DNA from: Vicinamibacterales bacterium
GTDB lineage: Bacteria > Acidobacteriota > Vicinamibacteria > Vicinamibacterales > UBA8438
Direction: 5' to 3'
Assembly (NCBI GenBank): GCA_958296065.1
Contig: CATQHX010000059.1
Location: 1-64,000 of the forward strand
Length of the DNA: 64,000 nucleotides
Of the stretch, positions 40,023 through 50,103 are shown one piece after another; position 1 is the first letter of the stretch; each line of letters opens with the position of its first letter. Under the pieces are notes generated by a model. The model was not told the DNA's origin, did not search any database, and worked only from the letters and a program-made list of their open reading frames with translations. The translations under genes and the position numbers were made by a program.

Positions 40023-41180
40023 CTACTGGACCGAGAGACCTGCCTCCGCCGCAATCTCCCCGATCCGGGCCGCCTGGTTCGGATTGTTGCCCATGATCTC
40101 CCGCAGCCGGCGGGCAATCTGCGCCTGCTCGTCGTCCGACAGGTCGCCGGCTGCGCCCGCCGCGTTGCGGACCGCCGCGTAGCAGTCGTCCTCGTAGGTG
40201 ATCGAGCCGCACTGCGCGGTCAGCTCGGCCAGCAGCCCGGCCGCGCCGGAGCGCTCGACCGGCGCGCCGCCGCCGGTGGCGCCGAACTGCTCGCTGGCCT
40301 GCTGGATCTCGGCCGCGGCCCCGCGCCGGATGTTCGCCGCCTCGGTGCCCGCCTGGAAGCAGGTGAACGACGCCCGGTTGGCCCAGCGGAGCGGCGCGCA
40401 GGCGTGGATGCCGGCGTCGATCGCCGCTTCGGAGACCTCGGTGATCAGCGCCTCGTACTCCGCGTCGCCCTCGCCGTAGCCGGAGAAGTTGCCGAGGTCG
40501 CCGCTGGCCGCGAACAGCCCCGTCACGCCCGGGATCTGCGCGATCTCGCGCGATGCTTCCACGCCCTCGAGCGTCTCGATCATCAGGATCAGCACGACGT
40601 TGTCGTTCCAGGTCTGCCGGTAGCCGCCGGGCACCTGGTTCCAGAGCTCGCCGGCTCCCTGGCCGCCACCGGCGCTGCGCCGGCCGATGGGCGGGAAGTA
40701 GGTCCAGTCGACTGCGGCCTGCGCCTCTTCGACGCTGTCGACGGTCGGGACCACGATGACGAGCGCGCCCATGTCGGTGGCGTGCTGGATCTCGCGCTCA
40801 TCGGCATAGGCCACGCGCGCGCCGGGGGCTGCCGGTCCCGGGCAGGTCCGCCACATCCTGGAGACCTGCTCCCACGAGATGGACTCGTGCTGCATCTCGA
40901 CCCAGACGAAGTCGTAGCCCGCCGCGGCCATCGCGCAGTAGGTACGCGGGTCGGTGGCGCGCACCGTGCCGCCGATCATCGGCCCGCCGGCCACGAGCTT
41001 GGCTTTGGCCGGGTTCCAGATCTGGGCGGTAGTCCCTTCGGGCAGCTCGAAACGCGCGCCGTACTCGAAGTCGGCGGCCCGGAACGGCTCCTGCTCCTGG
41101 GCGGCGACGTCCTGCACGGCCCCGCCGACCAGCAAGCCGGCGGCGACGGCAACTACCGAGAGCAACGTGGTGATTCTCAT
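40023..41180 (-). CDS. Secreted HpcH/HpaI-type aldolase family protein
   Basis: 385 residues from ATG 41180 (MRITTLLSVVAVAAGLLVGG), with a signal peptide ending VAAQ. The fold matches HpcH/HpaI aldolase/citrate lyase: KAKLVAGGPMIGGTVRATDP, DFVWVEMQHESISWEQV, LILMIETLEGVE and LFAASGDLGNFSGY. The Glu residues that bind the metal in class II aldolases are present (VEMQHE, IETLEG). Export of such an enzyme is unusual. The C-terminal 90 residues are extra and helical. Confidence 0.8.
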   Translation of the reverse strand: MRITTLLSVVAVAAGLLVGGAVQDVAAQEQEPFRAADFEYGARFELPEGTTAQIWNPAKAKLVAGGPMIGGTVRATDPRTYCAMAAAGYDFVWVEMQHESISWEQVSRMWRTCPGPAAPGARVAYADEREIQHATDMGALVIVVPTVDSVEEAQAAVDWTYFPPIGRRSAGGGQGAGELWNQVPGGYRQTWNDNVVLILMIETLEGVEASREIAQIPGVTGLFAASGDLGNFSGYGEGDAEYEALITEVSEAAIDAGIHACAPLRWANRASFTCFQAGTEAANIRRGAAAEIQQASEQFGATGGGAPVERSGAAGLLAELTAQCGSITYEDDCYAAVRNAAGAAGDLSDDEQAQIARRLREIMGNNPNQAARIGEIAAEAGLSVQ

Positions 41181-41331
41181 GACATCCTCGCTTTGTGGGC
41201 CCTTTGTTGTGCGCGTCGCACGCGCTGGATTCCCGTGACGCACGGAGTCTACTCCGTGACTCGCTCCGCCATCCACCGGGCGGCCGCCTGACGACAGCCG
41301 AGCTCTCATCGGCGGCTGCTAAGCTCTTTTG

Positions 41332-42018
<687 letters not shown>

Positions 42019-42024
<6 letters not shown>

Positions 42025-42055
42025 AACGCAACGAAGTGAAGTTCTGCGGCGCAGA
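42019..42055. repeat. REP-like palindromic element, copy 2
   Basis: CCGTAGAAC (42019-42027) and GTTCTGCGG (42041-42049) form a stem with one G-T pair. The reverse complement matches the element at 34262-34298. It sits between the convergent ABC and SprT-like genes and overlaps the ABC stop. Confidence 0.6.
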
Positions 42056-42057
42056 CT

Positions 42058-42768
42058 CTAGGCGCCTTCTCCGTCCGTGTTCCAGCGCCACTCGATGGTA
42101 CGCCCGCACGCCTTGCAGATGGCGCCGTGGCGCAGCCGGCGGCTCAGGCGTTGCCGGAACCACCGTCGCCGGCAGCCGCATTCACCGACCCAGCGGGCCA
42201 CCGTGTGGGTGACTCCATGGCAGCGCTCGGCGGTGCAGCCGATCTCGCGGGCCTTGGCCTGCCAGACCGCGTCGTGGCCGTGCTCGACCCCGACGATCGC
42301 GTGGGCGATCTCGTGCAGCAGGGTGTTCTCGATGTCGGCCCGGGTCGCCCGCAGGCAGTAGCTCACCGACAAGTCGATGCGCTGGTCTCGATACCGGCAG
42401 ACACCGGCGCGCGCCGTGGAGAGATCGAAGCCGAACGTCCACCGCGTGCTCAGGCCGCTCTGTGTCTGATGCCGCGCGAACAGGCGCCGGGCCAGGTTCT
42501 CGACGTTAGGCAGGGTGCACTCTCTTTCGGGCACCCGTTCGACTACCCGGAGGAGTCGATAGGGCACCTGCCAGCGTCCGTCGTCGCCGGCCAGCACCAC
42601 CGCGCGCGCGGCCTGCAACTCGGCGACCGTGCCGACGATCGATTGACCGCGTGCCGTGAACCGCACCCGACTGCCGGGCGGAACCGCGGCGCCCGGGAAG
42701 TCGGCGGTGATGGCGCTGCGGGTGCGGGGCGGGGACTGCCAGAGCAAGTACTGGAGAGGCGATCTCAC
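42058..42768 (-). CDS. SprT-like zinc metallopeptidase
   Basis: 236 residues, GTG start. The SprT-like core has HEIAHAIVGVEHGHDAVW (HExxH plus a third His) and the preceding IDLSVSYCL strand. A C-terminal zinc ribbon follows (GECGC, then AICKACGRTIEW). The N-terminal 80 residues look like a small beta domain (RVRFTARGQSIVGTVAEL). SprT/Spartan proteins cleave DNA-protein crosslinks in eukaryotes; the bacterial role is not settled. It is divergent from the toxin-antitoxin pair that follows. Confidence 0.85.
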   Translation of the reverse strand: MRSPLQYLLWQSPPRTRSAITADFPGAAVPPGSRVRFTARGQSIVGTVAELQAARAVVLAGDDGRWQVPYRLLRVVERVPERECTLPNVENLARRLFARHQTQSGLSTRWTFGFDLSTARAGVCRYRDQRIDLSVSYCLRATRADIENTLLHEIAHAIVGVEHGHDAVWQAKAREIGCTAERCHGVTHTVARWVGECGCRRRWFRQRLSRRLRHGAICKACGRTIEWRWNTDGEGA

Positions 42769-42796
42769 GAGGGCTCACTTATGTGAAAATGTGACT

Positions 42797-43039
42797 ATGA
42801 AAAATATCACAGTAACAGTCGGCGACGATGTGCACCGGCGCGCGCGCGTCCGGGCCGCGGAACGCGGCACCACCGTGTCGGCCGCCGTCCGCGACTTCCT
42901 GATCCGCTGGTCGGGCGAGGAGACCGAGTTCGACCGGCGCAAGCGGCTGCAGGAACAGACCCTGCGCGACGTCGACAGGTTCCGCGCCGGAGATCGGCTG
43001 CCGCGCGAGGAGGTCCACCGCCGTGGCGGTCTTCGTTGA
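42797..43039 (+). CDS. Ribbon-helix-helix antitoxin
   Basis: 80 residues. MKNITVTVGDDVHRRARVRA, then GTTVSAAVRDFLIRW, is the VapB-like ribbon-helix-helix. The charged tail would bind the toxin. The start lies in a short A/T-rich patch (42780-42810) that probably holds the autoregulated promoter. It overlaps the PIN gene by 17 bp. Confidence 0.85.
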   Translation: MKNITVTVGDDVHRRARVRAAERGTTVSAAVRDFLIRWSGEETEFDRRKRLQEQTLRDVDRFRAGDRLPREEVHRRGGLR

Positions 43040-43433
43040 CACCAACGTGCTCCTGTACGCCGTCAGCACCGTTCCCGACGAAGAGAAGAAGAACGGAACG
43101 GCGCGGGCGATTCTCGCTCGCGACGACCTCGTGCTGTCGGCGCAGGTACTGCAGGAATTCTACGTGCAGGCGACGCGGGCAACGAAGCCGGACCGTCTCG
43201 CCCACGAGGCGGCCGTGAATCTGGTCGAGTCCTGGCTTCGCTTTCGGATAGTCGAGACCACCGTCCCGCTCGTGCAGCAGGCGCTCGCGACCGCCGCACG
43301 CTGGCGCATTTCCTATTGGGACGCCGCTATCGTCGAAGCCGCACGCCGGGGCGATTGTCCGGAGGTTCTATCGGAGGACCTGCAGGCGGGTATGAACTTC
43401 GCCGGCGTGACGGTGCGGAATCCGTTCGCGTGA
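43023..43433 (+). CDS. PIN-domain toxin
   Basis: 136 residues from GTG 43023. VFVDTNVLLYAVS, VLQEFYVQATR, ISYWDAAIVEAA and LSEDLQAGMNF provide the acidic positions of the PIN site. Overlap with the antitoxin shows coupling. This is the fourth PIN toxin gene in the window. Confidence 0.9.
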   Translation: MAVFVDTNVLLYAVSTVPDEEKKNGTARAILARDDLVLSAQVLQEFYVQATRATKPDRLAHEAAVNLVESWLRFRIVETTVPLVQQALATAARWRISYWDAAIVEAARRGDCPEVLSEDLQAGMNFAGVTVRNPFA

Positions 43434-43517
43434 GGCCGTGCCGGGGCTCGGCGGTTCGATCCACTAGCTGCCTTGTCCGGCCGAACTGCGGATTCTGTAC
43501 AAACTACGTACTCGTTG

Positions 43518-43539
43518 GCGGCGCGACTTGCGCCGCTTT
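43518..43539. terminator. Probable terminator between convergent genes
   Basis: GCGGCGC, loop GACTT, GCGCCGC, then TTT. It lies between the PIN toxin and the multicopper oxidase, which converge. Confidence 0.55.
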
Positions 43540-43558
43540 CAGGTTTACCTGGTTAGTA

Positions 43559-45061
43559 CTAGTGTTCGGCCAGGTTCCGGAAATCCTCCGGCGGCAGGTC
43601 GAGGTGGACCGCGCTCAGCAGGCCCCCGTCGGCGTGATCGAGTATGTGGCAGTGGAAGATCCATGTGCCCGGGCGCTCGTCGAAACGCACCGCCAGACGG
43701 ACCGTTCGCTCGTGCGGGATGTCCACCGTGTCCTTCCACTCCAGGGGGCGGACCGGATCGCCGGCATCGTCGAGGACCATGAAGAAGAAGCCGTGCAGAT
43801 GCAGCGGATGCGACCACGCGGTGGAGTTGGTCACGGTCCAGACCTGGGTCTCGCCGAGACCTGCGAGAATCGGTTGCGCCTTCCAGAAGGGCACGTGGTT
43901 GATGCCGTAGGCAAAGGTCTGATCGTGGGGATCCTCCTGGAGGGTAAGCTCCAGGTCGATCTCGGTCGCGCCGTCGAGCTCGTACGGCTCCATAGCGCGG
44001 CTCGTCCGCGGCAGGGGGTCTCCTTCATACGGCGGATCGTCCGCGAAACGGATCGTTACCAGGCTCTCGAAGTCGCGCCCGAAGATGCTCCCGTAGCCGC
44101 GGTCGTGCAGCAGCGAGCGGACCAGTCCCTCGCCGCCCGGGTCGCCGGTCGGCGTCACCAGGACGTCGGCGCGCTCCCCGGCGCCGAGCACGATGAAGTC
44201 GTGGTCCTCGGAGTACTCCGTCAGGCCGCCGTCCCCGCCGATCTTGCGGAAGACGTTGCCCTCGCCGAGGTCGAGCTTGAAGTAGCGGCTCTTGGCCGCG
44301 TTGACGAGACGCCAGCGCTGCGGCGCTCCCGACCGCACCACCAGCTCCGGCAGTCGGCGGCCGTTGACGAGCACCTGATTGCCCTCGCGGCCGAACAGCA
44401 TTCCGACCGTGCCGCCGGTGTCGGCGGGCAACAGCTTGCCGTCCTCTGTGACGTCGATGTCGCTGAGCACGAGGACCAGGTCGTCGGCTATCCCGACCGT
44501 CTCGGCCGGATCCTCCACCAGGAAGGCGCCGTAGAGGCCGAAGCCAACCTGCGCCGCCGACATCACGTGCGGGTGATACCAGTAGATGCCGGCGTCCGGC
44601 ACCACGAAGTCGTAGGTGAAGGTCTCCCCGGGCTGGACCGGGTCCTGGGAGTAGCCGGGCACGCCGTCCATGCCGATGGGGATCCGCAGTCCGTGCCAGT
44701 GAATGGTGCTCGGGCGCGGCAGGTTGTTCGTGAAGTGCACGATGAGCCGGTCGCCCACCTTGACCCTGATCATCGGGCCCGGAATCGTGCCGTTGTAGGT
44801 CCAGGCGTCCACCTGCAGTCCGGGAGCGAGCTCGACCTTCGCCACCCGCGCCTCGAAGTCCACTTCGACGACGTCGGGGTCGGGATTGCGGTCGACCGCT
44901 TCCGCCAGCCGTAGATCGGCGTCCCAGCCGGCCGGCTGCAGCGATTGCGCGCCGGCCGCGCCGGGCCCCATGGTTGCCGCCGCGACCAGGGCGGTGAGCA
45001 CGGCGCGGACGGTCGTCCACGCCGGTCCCAAACGGCTCTCTCCATGGCAGCGTCTGCGCAT
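43559..45061 (-). CDS. Multicopper oxidase, periplasmic
   Basis: 500 residues from ATG 45061 (MRRRCHGESRLG), with a signal peptide ending GAAGAQS. All copper motifs are present: STIHWHGL, YWYHPHV, SHPLHLHGF and FHCHILDHADGGL. In the last motif the type 1 axial position is Leu rather than Met, as in higher-potential laccases. MCOs oxidise phenols, Cu(I) or Mn(II) while reducing O2. It is divergent from the two-component genes. The longer open frame to 45760 is not used because the signal peptide sits at 45061. Confidence 0.92.
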   Translation of the reverse strand: MRRRCHGESRLGPAWTTVRAVLTALVAAATMGPGAAGAQSLQPAGWDADLRLAEAVDRNPDPDVVEVDFEARVAKVELAPGLQVDAWTYNGTIPGPMIRVKVGDRLIVHFTNNLPRPSTIHWHGLRIPIGMDGVPGYSQDPVQPGETFTYDFVVPDAGIYWYHPHVMSAAQVGFGLYGAFLVEDPAETVGIADDLVLVLSDIDVTEDGKLLPADTGGTVGMLFGREGNQVLVNGRRLPELVVRSGAPQRWRLVNAAKSRYFKLDLGEGNVFRKIGGDGGLTEYSEDHDFIVLGAGERADVLVTPTGDPGGEGLVRSLLHDRGYGSIFGRDFESLVTIRFADDPPYEGDPLPRTSRAMEPYELDGATEIDLELTLQEDPHDQTFAYGINHVPFWKAQPILAGLGETQVWTVTNSTAWSHPLHLHGFFFMVLDDAGDPVRPLEWKDTVDIPHERTVRLAVRFDERPGTWIFHCHILDHADGGLLSAVHLDLPPEDFRNLAEH

Positions 45062-45734
45062 CGTCCGTGAATCGTACCATCGCTCGGAGCGGTCGTTTCC
45101 CGTTCTGGGAGGAATTGTCTGGCTGGGAGGGAGACTTCGTGGCGACCGTATGGCATCGCGGACGGTGCCGACGAGCCGTGACGCGGGCAGGGGAAGAGCG
45201 GAAGGAGAAGCCGCCGCGCTGGAGCGGCAAGGCGAGGGTCGCGAATCGGTCGACCGGGGCGTCAGGCGCCAGCGGGCGTCAGGAGACGCCCGCTGGCCGG
45301 ACAGCGTGATGCGCCGGTCACGCCGCCCGGCCCCGCGCCAGAGGAGTGGCCTGTACGGCTCGCACGAAACAGAGGATCGTTGGAACGTCGACGCCGCGCG
45401 ATCCGGAGAGCATGCGGGTGTCGGTTCCCGGGCTGCGGCCGTGCCGGCCTGGCGCAACGGTGATGCCTTCGCCGCACAGGCGGCGCGCGGTCCCGCGTGC
45501 CGCCTGCCGGTGAAGGCATCGGAGGTCCGGCGGTGTATCCATCGTGCCTCCCATGGCTCCTCGGGAGCGGCAATGCCTGGCGCCGTCCCCGTTCTGGATG
45601 CAAGATACCCCGAGCGGCGGTGTCCGGGAACTAGGGAGATCCCTAGGGCCTTAGGGGGCTGTGCCCTGGAAGCGGTGCAGAGGCTCCTGGCGCTGCGCGG
45701 GCATGCCGCCGGCCGGCTACGTCTGGATCCAGGG
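45062..45734. promoter_or_regulatory. Divergent regulatory region with a dyad
   Basis: 673 bp between the oxidase and the histidine kinase without a supported gene. At 45631-45646 CTAGGGA and TCCCTAG flank GA, forming a 7-bp dyad about 90 bp before the kinase start. A LuxR-type regulator such as the one at 46870 could bind it. Confidence 0.5.
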
Positions 45735-46904
45735 ATGGCCAAGACACGGGAAGTCGACACGGAGCAACGCCGCCTGCAATCGTTGCGGGCGCTGGAAGCG
45801 GCGCGGGCGCGTTACGAGAACCTGTACCAGGACGCCCCGGACATGTTCGCCTCGGTCACCGTCGACACCGAACGGGTCGTGCAGTGCAACGCCACGCTGC
45901 TGCGCGCCACCGGATACCGGCGGCACGAGGTGATAGGGAGGCCGGTCCGGGACCTCCACGATACCGGCTGCGCCGACGCCCTCGCGCTGGCGCTGGAAGC
46001 GGCTCGCGCAAACGGCCGTGCACGGGACGTGGAGTTGCGGCTGCGGCGGCAGGACGGCCGTCTGCTCGACGTCAGCCTCAGCATGGCGTTGATTCGCGAC
46101 GAGCGGCGGAACTACTACTATCGCTCGATCTGGCGCGACGTGACCGACCGCAAGCGCGCGGAAGACGCCTTGCGGCGGAAGCAGGAGGAGCTCGAGCGCA
46201 GTCAGGCCGAGCTGCAGGCGCTGGCGGGGAGGCTGCTGACCGCGCAGGATGACGAGCGGCGCCGCATCTCGCGCGAGCTGCACGACGATGTCAACCAGAG
46301 GCTCGCGATGCTGACTCTCGACGTCGAGTCGCTGCAGGCCAGAGTGCCCCGGTCCGGGCGCGAGACGGCGGAGCGCCTCGCCGCCATCCGCGACCGGCTC
46401 GTGGAGCTGTCGGACGACGTGCACGGTCTTGCCTACGGCCTGCATCCGTCGGTGCTGGATCACCTGGGACTGAAGGCGGCGCTTCGGTCGTACGTGGCCG
46501 ATCTGCAGCGCCACGAATCGATTCGCATCGATCTGCGCGTCGAAGCAGGCGTCGAGCCGCTGCCGGCGGAGGTGGCGGCGTGTCTGTACCGCGTGGTCCA
46601 GGCCGCCCTCGGCAACGTCGTCAGGCATGCTCACGCCAGCCGCGTGACGGTCGAGGTGGAGCCGGCCGACACTGGGATCCGGCTCTCGGTGGCTGACGAC
46701 GGCGTGGGGTTCGCCGTGCCGACGCGCTCGTCGGAGGGACTTGGGATCGTGGGAATGCAGGAGCGGGTGCGCCTGGTCGGAGGCCGCTTCAGCCTGGTGT
46801 CGCGGGTCGGGGAGGGAAGTCGCATCACGGTATGGGCGCCGTTGCCGCGAGACGGCGCCGGTGAGAAACATGGCGAAACGACCGCGGGTGCTGCTGGCGG
46901 ATGA
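45735..46904 (+). CDS. PAS histidine kinase (NarX/DegS type)
   Basis: 389 residues from ATG 45735. A PAS domain (ENLYQDAPDMFASVTVDTER to SIWRDVTDRKRAEDALRR) is followed by HisKA_3 with the phospho-accepting His (about 183) in RRISRELHDDVNQRLAML, and by HATPase_c (NVVRHAHASRVTVEVE, DDGVGF, GLGIVGMQERV). There is no membrane segment, so it is likely cytoplasmic. It overlaps its response regulator by 35 bp. Confidence 0.92.
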   Translation: MAKTREVDTEQRRLQSLRALEAARARYENLYQDAPDMFASVTVDTERVVQCNATLLRATGYRRHEVIGRPVRDLHDTGCADALALALEAARANGRARDVELRLRRQDGRLLDVSLSMALIRDERRNYYYRSIWRDVTDRKRAEDALRRKQEELERSQAELQALAGRLLTAQDDERRRISRELHDDVNQRLAMLTLDVESLQARVPRSGRETAERLAAIRDRLVELSDDVHGLAYGLHPSVLDHLGLKAALRSYVADLQRHESIRIDLRVEAGVEPLPAEVAACLYRVVQAALGNVVRHAHASRVTVEVEPADTGIRLSVADDGVGFAVPTRSSEGLGIVGMQERVRLVGGRFSLVSRVGEGSRITVWAPLPRDGAGEKHGETTAGAAGG

Positions 46905-47517
46905 CCACACCCTCGTCCTGGAGGGGCTCCGGCGGTTGCTCGAAGACCGTTGCGAGCTGGTCGGCATGGTGGAGGATGGACGGGCGCTGGTGGATGTCGC
47001 CCCGCGGGTCGCGCCCGACCTCATCCTGCTCGACATCTCGATGCCGCTGCTGAACGGGCTCGACGCGGCCCGCCAGCTCCGGACGCTGGTTCCCGACAGC
47101 CGCATCATCTTCCTGACGATGCACGCCGATCCGACCTACGCCAGCGAGGCGTTCGAGGCAGGGGCGGCCGGCTATCTGCTGAAGCGCTCCGCCGCGTCGG
47201 AGCTGGATGTCGCCATCGCGACGGTGCTCGACGGCCGGAAGTATCTGACGCCCCTGATAACCAGCGAGGCGCTCCGGGCGAGCGTGCCGCGTTCGGTGAC
47301 CGTGCCGCCCACGCTGGGCAAGCTGACCCCCCGCCAGCGCGAAGTGCTGCAACTGGTGGCCGAGGGCCATACGGCGAAGGACATCGCCGCGCGCCTCGGG
47401 ATCTCGGTGAAGACCGTCGAGTTCCACAAGGCGAGCCTGATGGACCGGCTCGGCGTGCGCACGGCGTCGGAGCTGACGAAGTACGCGGTCGCGCACGGCT
47501 TCACGGAGCTGCCGTGA
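46870..47517 (+). CDS. NarL/LuxR-family response regulator
   Basis: 215 residues. The receiver domain has the acidic pocket LLADDH and the phospho-Asp at about 55 (LILLDISMP), then LTMHADPTY and GYLLKRSA. A LuxR helix-turn-helix follows (LTPRQREVLQLVAEGHTAKD, then IAARLGISVKTVEFHK). It pairs with the overlapping kinase. Probable targets are the oxidase and the PQQ genes around it. Confidence 0.93.
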   Translation: MAKRPRVLLADDHTLVLEGLRRLLEDRCELVGMVEDGRALVDVAPRVAPDLILLDISMPLLNGLDAARQLRTLVPDSRIIFLTMHADPTYASEAFEAGAAGYLLKRSAASELDVAIATVLDGRKYLTPLITSEALRASVPRSVTVPPTLGKLTPRQREVLQLVAEGHTAKDIAARLGISVKTVEFHKASLMDRLGVRTASELTKYAVAHGFTELP

Positions 47518-47688
47518 CGATTGCCGACCGCGGCGGCCCTTACGGCCGTTCGGTGCTCGTCCCGCGACGGTCGGGGCGCGTGCCGACTGTGCTGGCGTCT
47601 GCGTCGGAGAAAACGGCGTAGACTGCTGGCAGTCCGTGGTGAGACCCCGAGGGTCATGGCAGGCTCGGCCGGCAAGGAGGGTGGGCAG

Positions 47689-48225
47689 GTGTCAGTGCGA
47701 ACGTCTCGGTGGGTGCGGATGGGCGTGGGGATTGGAACGTTGGTCGCCATCGGGCTCGCAGGGTATCTGCCGGTGGATTCGGTGGCGAGCGCGCAGACCG
47801 ACACCGTCGCCGCCGGCGGCCGTCTCTACCGCGGCAAGGGCGACTGCCAGGCGTGCCACGGCTGGGCGGGCGACGGCCGCAAGATGAACCTGCAGATGCC
47901 GGACGGGGCGAACCTGCGCGAGAGCACGCTGACGCGGGAGCAGCTCGTCTTCGTCATCAAGTGCGGGCTTCCGGGGCGTCAGATGCCGGCCTACGATCGG
48001 CGCGCCTACGTCGACGACCGCTGCCTCGGCAGGACGCGCCGCGACCTGGATCGGATGGGGCTGCAGTTGTTCGATCCGCCCGCAACGCTGCAGAACCGGG
48101 AAGTGGAACGGCTGGCCGACTTCCTGATGGCAAGGGTCATCGGCCAAGGTCCGATGGACCGGCAGAAGTGTATCGACTTCTGGGGCGAGGAAGCCGCCGT
48201 CTGCCGGACCGAGTTCCCGGACTGA
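47689..48225 (+). CDS. Periplasmic cytochrome c
   Basis: 178 residues from GTG 47689, chosen because AAGGAGG lies 8 bases upstream; ATG 47656 is possible. A signal peptide or anchor (GVGIGTLVAIGLAGYLPVDS) is followed by one heme site CQACH (about 53-57) and the likely axial Met in GRQMPAYDRRAY. Three further Cys lie near the C-terminus. It probably carries electrons from PQQ dehydrogenases. It is convergent with one of them. Confidence 0.85.
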   Translation: MSVRTSRWVRMGVGIGTLVAIGLAGYLPVDSVASAQTDTVAAGGRLYRGKGDCQACHGWAGDGRKMNLQMPDGANLRESTLTREQLVFVIKCGLPGRQMPAYDRRAYVDDRCLGRTRRDLDRMGLQLFDPPATLQNREVERLADFLMARVIGQGPMDRQKCIDFWGEEAAVCRTEFPD

Positions 48226-48280
48226 CCGGCGAACACGGTTTCACGGCGTGTGGCCGGGCCGCGTTCCGCGGCAACGAGGA

Positions 48281-48310
48281 AACGCCCGGGCCGTCCGAGG
48301 CCCGGGCGTT
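48281..48310. terminator. Bidirectional terminator hairpin
   Basis: AACGCCCGGGCC and GGCCCGGGCGTT pair perfectly (12 bp) around the loop GTCCGA. It lies between the convergent cytochrome and PQQ dehydrogenase genes. Confidence 0.7.
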
Positions 48311-48339
48311 CGCGTGTCAGCCGTCGTGGCGCGCCGATT

Positions 48340-50103
48340 CTACTCGTCCAACGCAAACACGAACAGGTAGCTGGAGTTTTCCAGGTTGTCGTAGCGCACC
48401 GGGTGCAGGTGACGGCCGCTCGCCTGCACCGCGACGTACTGCCGCGGTCCGATGGAGTAGGTGACCGGCGCGCCCTTGAGCGGCGTGCCGACGTTGAAGC
48501 GCCACAGCTCCTGCAGCGTCTCGTCGTGGTAGGCCACCAGCCATCCGTCCTGCAGCGCCGAGAAGACCACGCCGCCCGCCGTCGCGATGACGCCAGACCG
48601 TATCTCGATCTCGGTGACCGCCTTGGCGACCACCTCCTGGGTGTCGGTGTCCACCGCCGTGATCGACCCGTAGTACAGGTCGCTGGTGTACTCGCGCCGC
48701 TCGCTGTTCGCGCGGTCGATGCCCCCCTCGGGACCGAGCGACGCCACCCGCGCGCCGGTCTGCGAGAAGCAGCCCTCGGTGCCGCCGCCGTAGGCGATCC
48801 CCTTCTCCGGGTTGAAGGCCGTCGGCTGGTGTGCGATGCCGCCGTGCCAGGTCGGGCAGGCACGCTTCATCTCGTCGCGGTCGACGCGTAGCGCGCGCGC
48901 CTCCTCGTTGTAGATCTGCACGTCGAGGTTCGGGTCGTACTCCAGCGGCATGCCGGTCTCGGCGTTCAGCCCCGCGGTCCAGGTCAGCTCGTTGACGTAC
49001 TGGTTGCCCTTGATGAACGCGCCGGTGTCCCGATCTAGGGAATAGAAGAACCCGTTGCGCGCGAAGTGGGCCACGACGTTGCGCGTCTCGCCGTCGATGA
49101 CCGTGTCGTAGAGCATGTGGACGCCCACCTCGTCGTAGTCCCAGGAATCGTTCGGCGTGTACTGGAAGTGCCAGCGCCGTTCCCCGGTGTCGACGTCGAG
49201 CGCCACGGCGGAGTTCGTGAACAGGTTGTCGCCGGGGCGGAACTCGGGGTCGTAAATGGGGAAGGGGTTGCCGGTGCCGAAGATGTAGAGGTTGCGCTCG
49301 GGATCGTAGGAGCCGGTCTGCCAGATGCCGCCGCCGCCGGTCTTCCAGGCGTTGTGGTCGTCCTTCCAGGTCTCGCTGCCCGGCTGGCCCGGTTCGGGGA
49401 CGGCATACCAGCGCCAGAGCTCCTCGCCGGTCTCGACGTCGAGCGCCGCCACCCAGCCGCGCGTGCCGCCGTCGCCGGCCCCGTTCTGCACCAGGACCTT
49501 GCCGCGGGCCACTATCGGCGCCGTCAGGAACCGCTCGCGGGCGCCCATATCGGTGATGCCGGCGACCTCGACGTCCCAGAGGATTTCGCCGTCCTCCCGG
49601 TCGATGGCCAGCACGCGGCCGTCCTGCAGGTTCTGGAGCACCTTGTCCTCCCACAGCGCGATGCCGCGCGTGCGGGAGCGGTTGTCCTCGTGGTCGACGC
49701 CGGGGTCGGTGATCCAGACGAACTCGCCGTAGTTCGGGTTGCGGGCGTCGATCTTGTAGACCGTGCCCCAGCCGTCGCTGGTGTACATGAACCCGTTGTC
49801 GATGAGCGGATTGTTCTCGTTTTCCGGGCCGTTGCCGCCGGTGTCCTGCATGCCGCCGAGCGCAAGCGCCCAGACCATGCGCAGGTTGCCGACGTTCTCG
49901 CGGTTGATCCGGGTCAGCTTGGAGTAGCGCTGCGACCCGTAGTCGCCGTTCATGAGGAGCCAGTTCTGCGGCTCGTTCTGGGCGTTGATCAGGCGGTCCT
50001 GGGTGACCGTGAGCTGGTACTGGGCCGCCGCCGGGACGGCCGAGGCTACGAGGAACGCGAACGTGAACGCGATCAGGGCCGGCAGTTGAAGACGCTGGCG
50101 CAT
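48340..50103 (-). CDS. PQQ-dependent alcohol dehydrogenase-like quinoprotein
   Basis: 587 residues from ATG 50103, with GAGGAGGA upstream. A signal peptide precedes an eight-bladed quinoprotein propeller with repeated DxxTGE tryptophan-docking motifs: AIDREDGEILWDVEVAG, ALDVETGEELWRWY and ALDVDTGERRWHFQYTPNDS, then WDYDEVG. The C-terminal part KGAPVTYSIGPRQYVAVQAS is typical. It would oxidise an alcohol in the periplasm and pass electrons to cytochrome c. There is no fused heme domain. Confidence 0.88.
   Translation of the reverse strand: MRQRLQLPALIAFTFAFLVASAVPAAAQYQLTVTQDRLINAQNEPQNWLLMNGDYGSQRYSKLTRINRENVGNLRMVWALALGGMQDTGGNGPENENNPLIDNGFMYTSDGWGTVYKIDARNPNYGEFVWITDPGVDHEDNRSRTRGIALWEDKVLQNLQDGRVLAIDREDGEILWDVEVAGITDMGARERFLTAPIVARGKVLVQNGAGDGGTRGWVAALDVETGEELWRWYAVPEPGQPGSETWKDDHNAWKTGGGGIWQTGSYDPERNLYIFGTGNPFPIYDPEFRPGDNLFTNSAVALDVDTGERRWHFQYTPNDSWDYDEVGVHMLYDTVIDGETRNVVAHFARNGFFYSLDRDTGAFIKGNQYVNELTWTAGLNAETGMPLEYDPNLDVQIYNEEARALRVDRDEMKRACPTWHGGIAHQPTAFNPEKGIAYGGGTEGCFSQTGARVASLGPEGGIDRANSERREYTSDLYYGSITAVDTDTQEVVAKAVTEIEIRSGVIATAGGVVFSALQDGWLVAYHDETLQELWRFNVGTPLKGAPVTYSIGPRQYVAVQASGRHLHPVRYDNLENSSYLFVFALDE

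Noticed and set aside
43440..43480. GGTTCGATCC looks like a tRNA T-loop
   Set aside because: No matching acceptor stem, D-arm or anticodon stem can be placed, and the upstream part is the PIN toxin coding sequence.
45062..45760. N-terminal extension of the multicopper oxidase
   Set aside because: The signal peptide begins at 45061, and the extension is Arg/Ala-rich without similarity.
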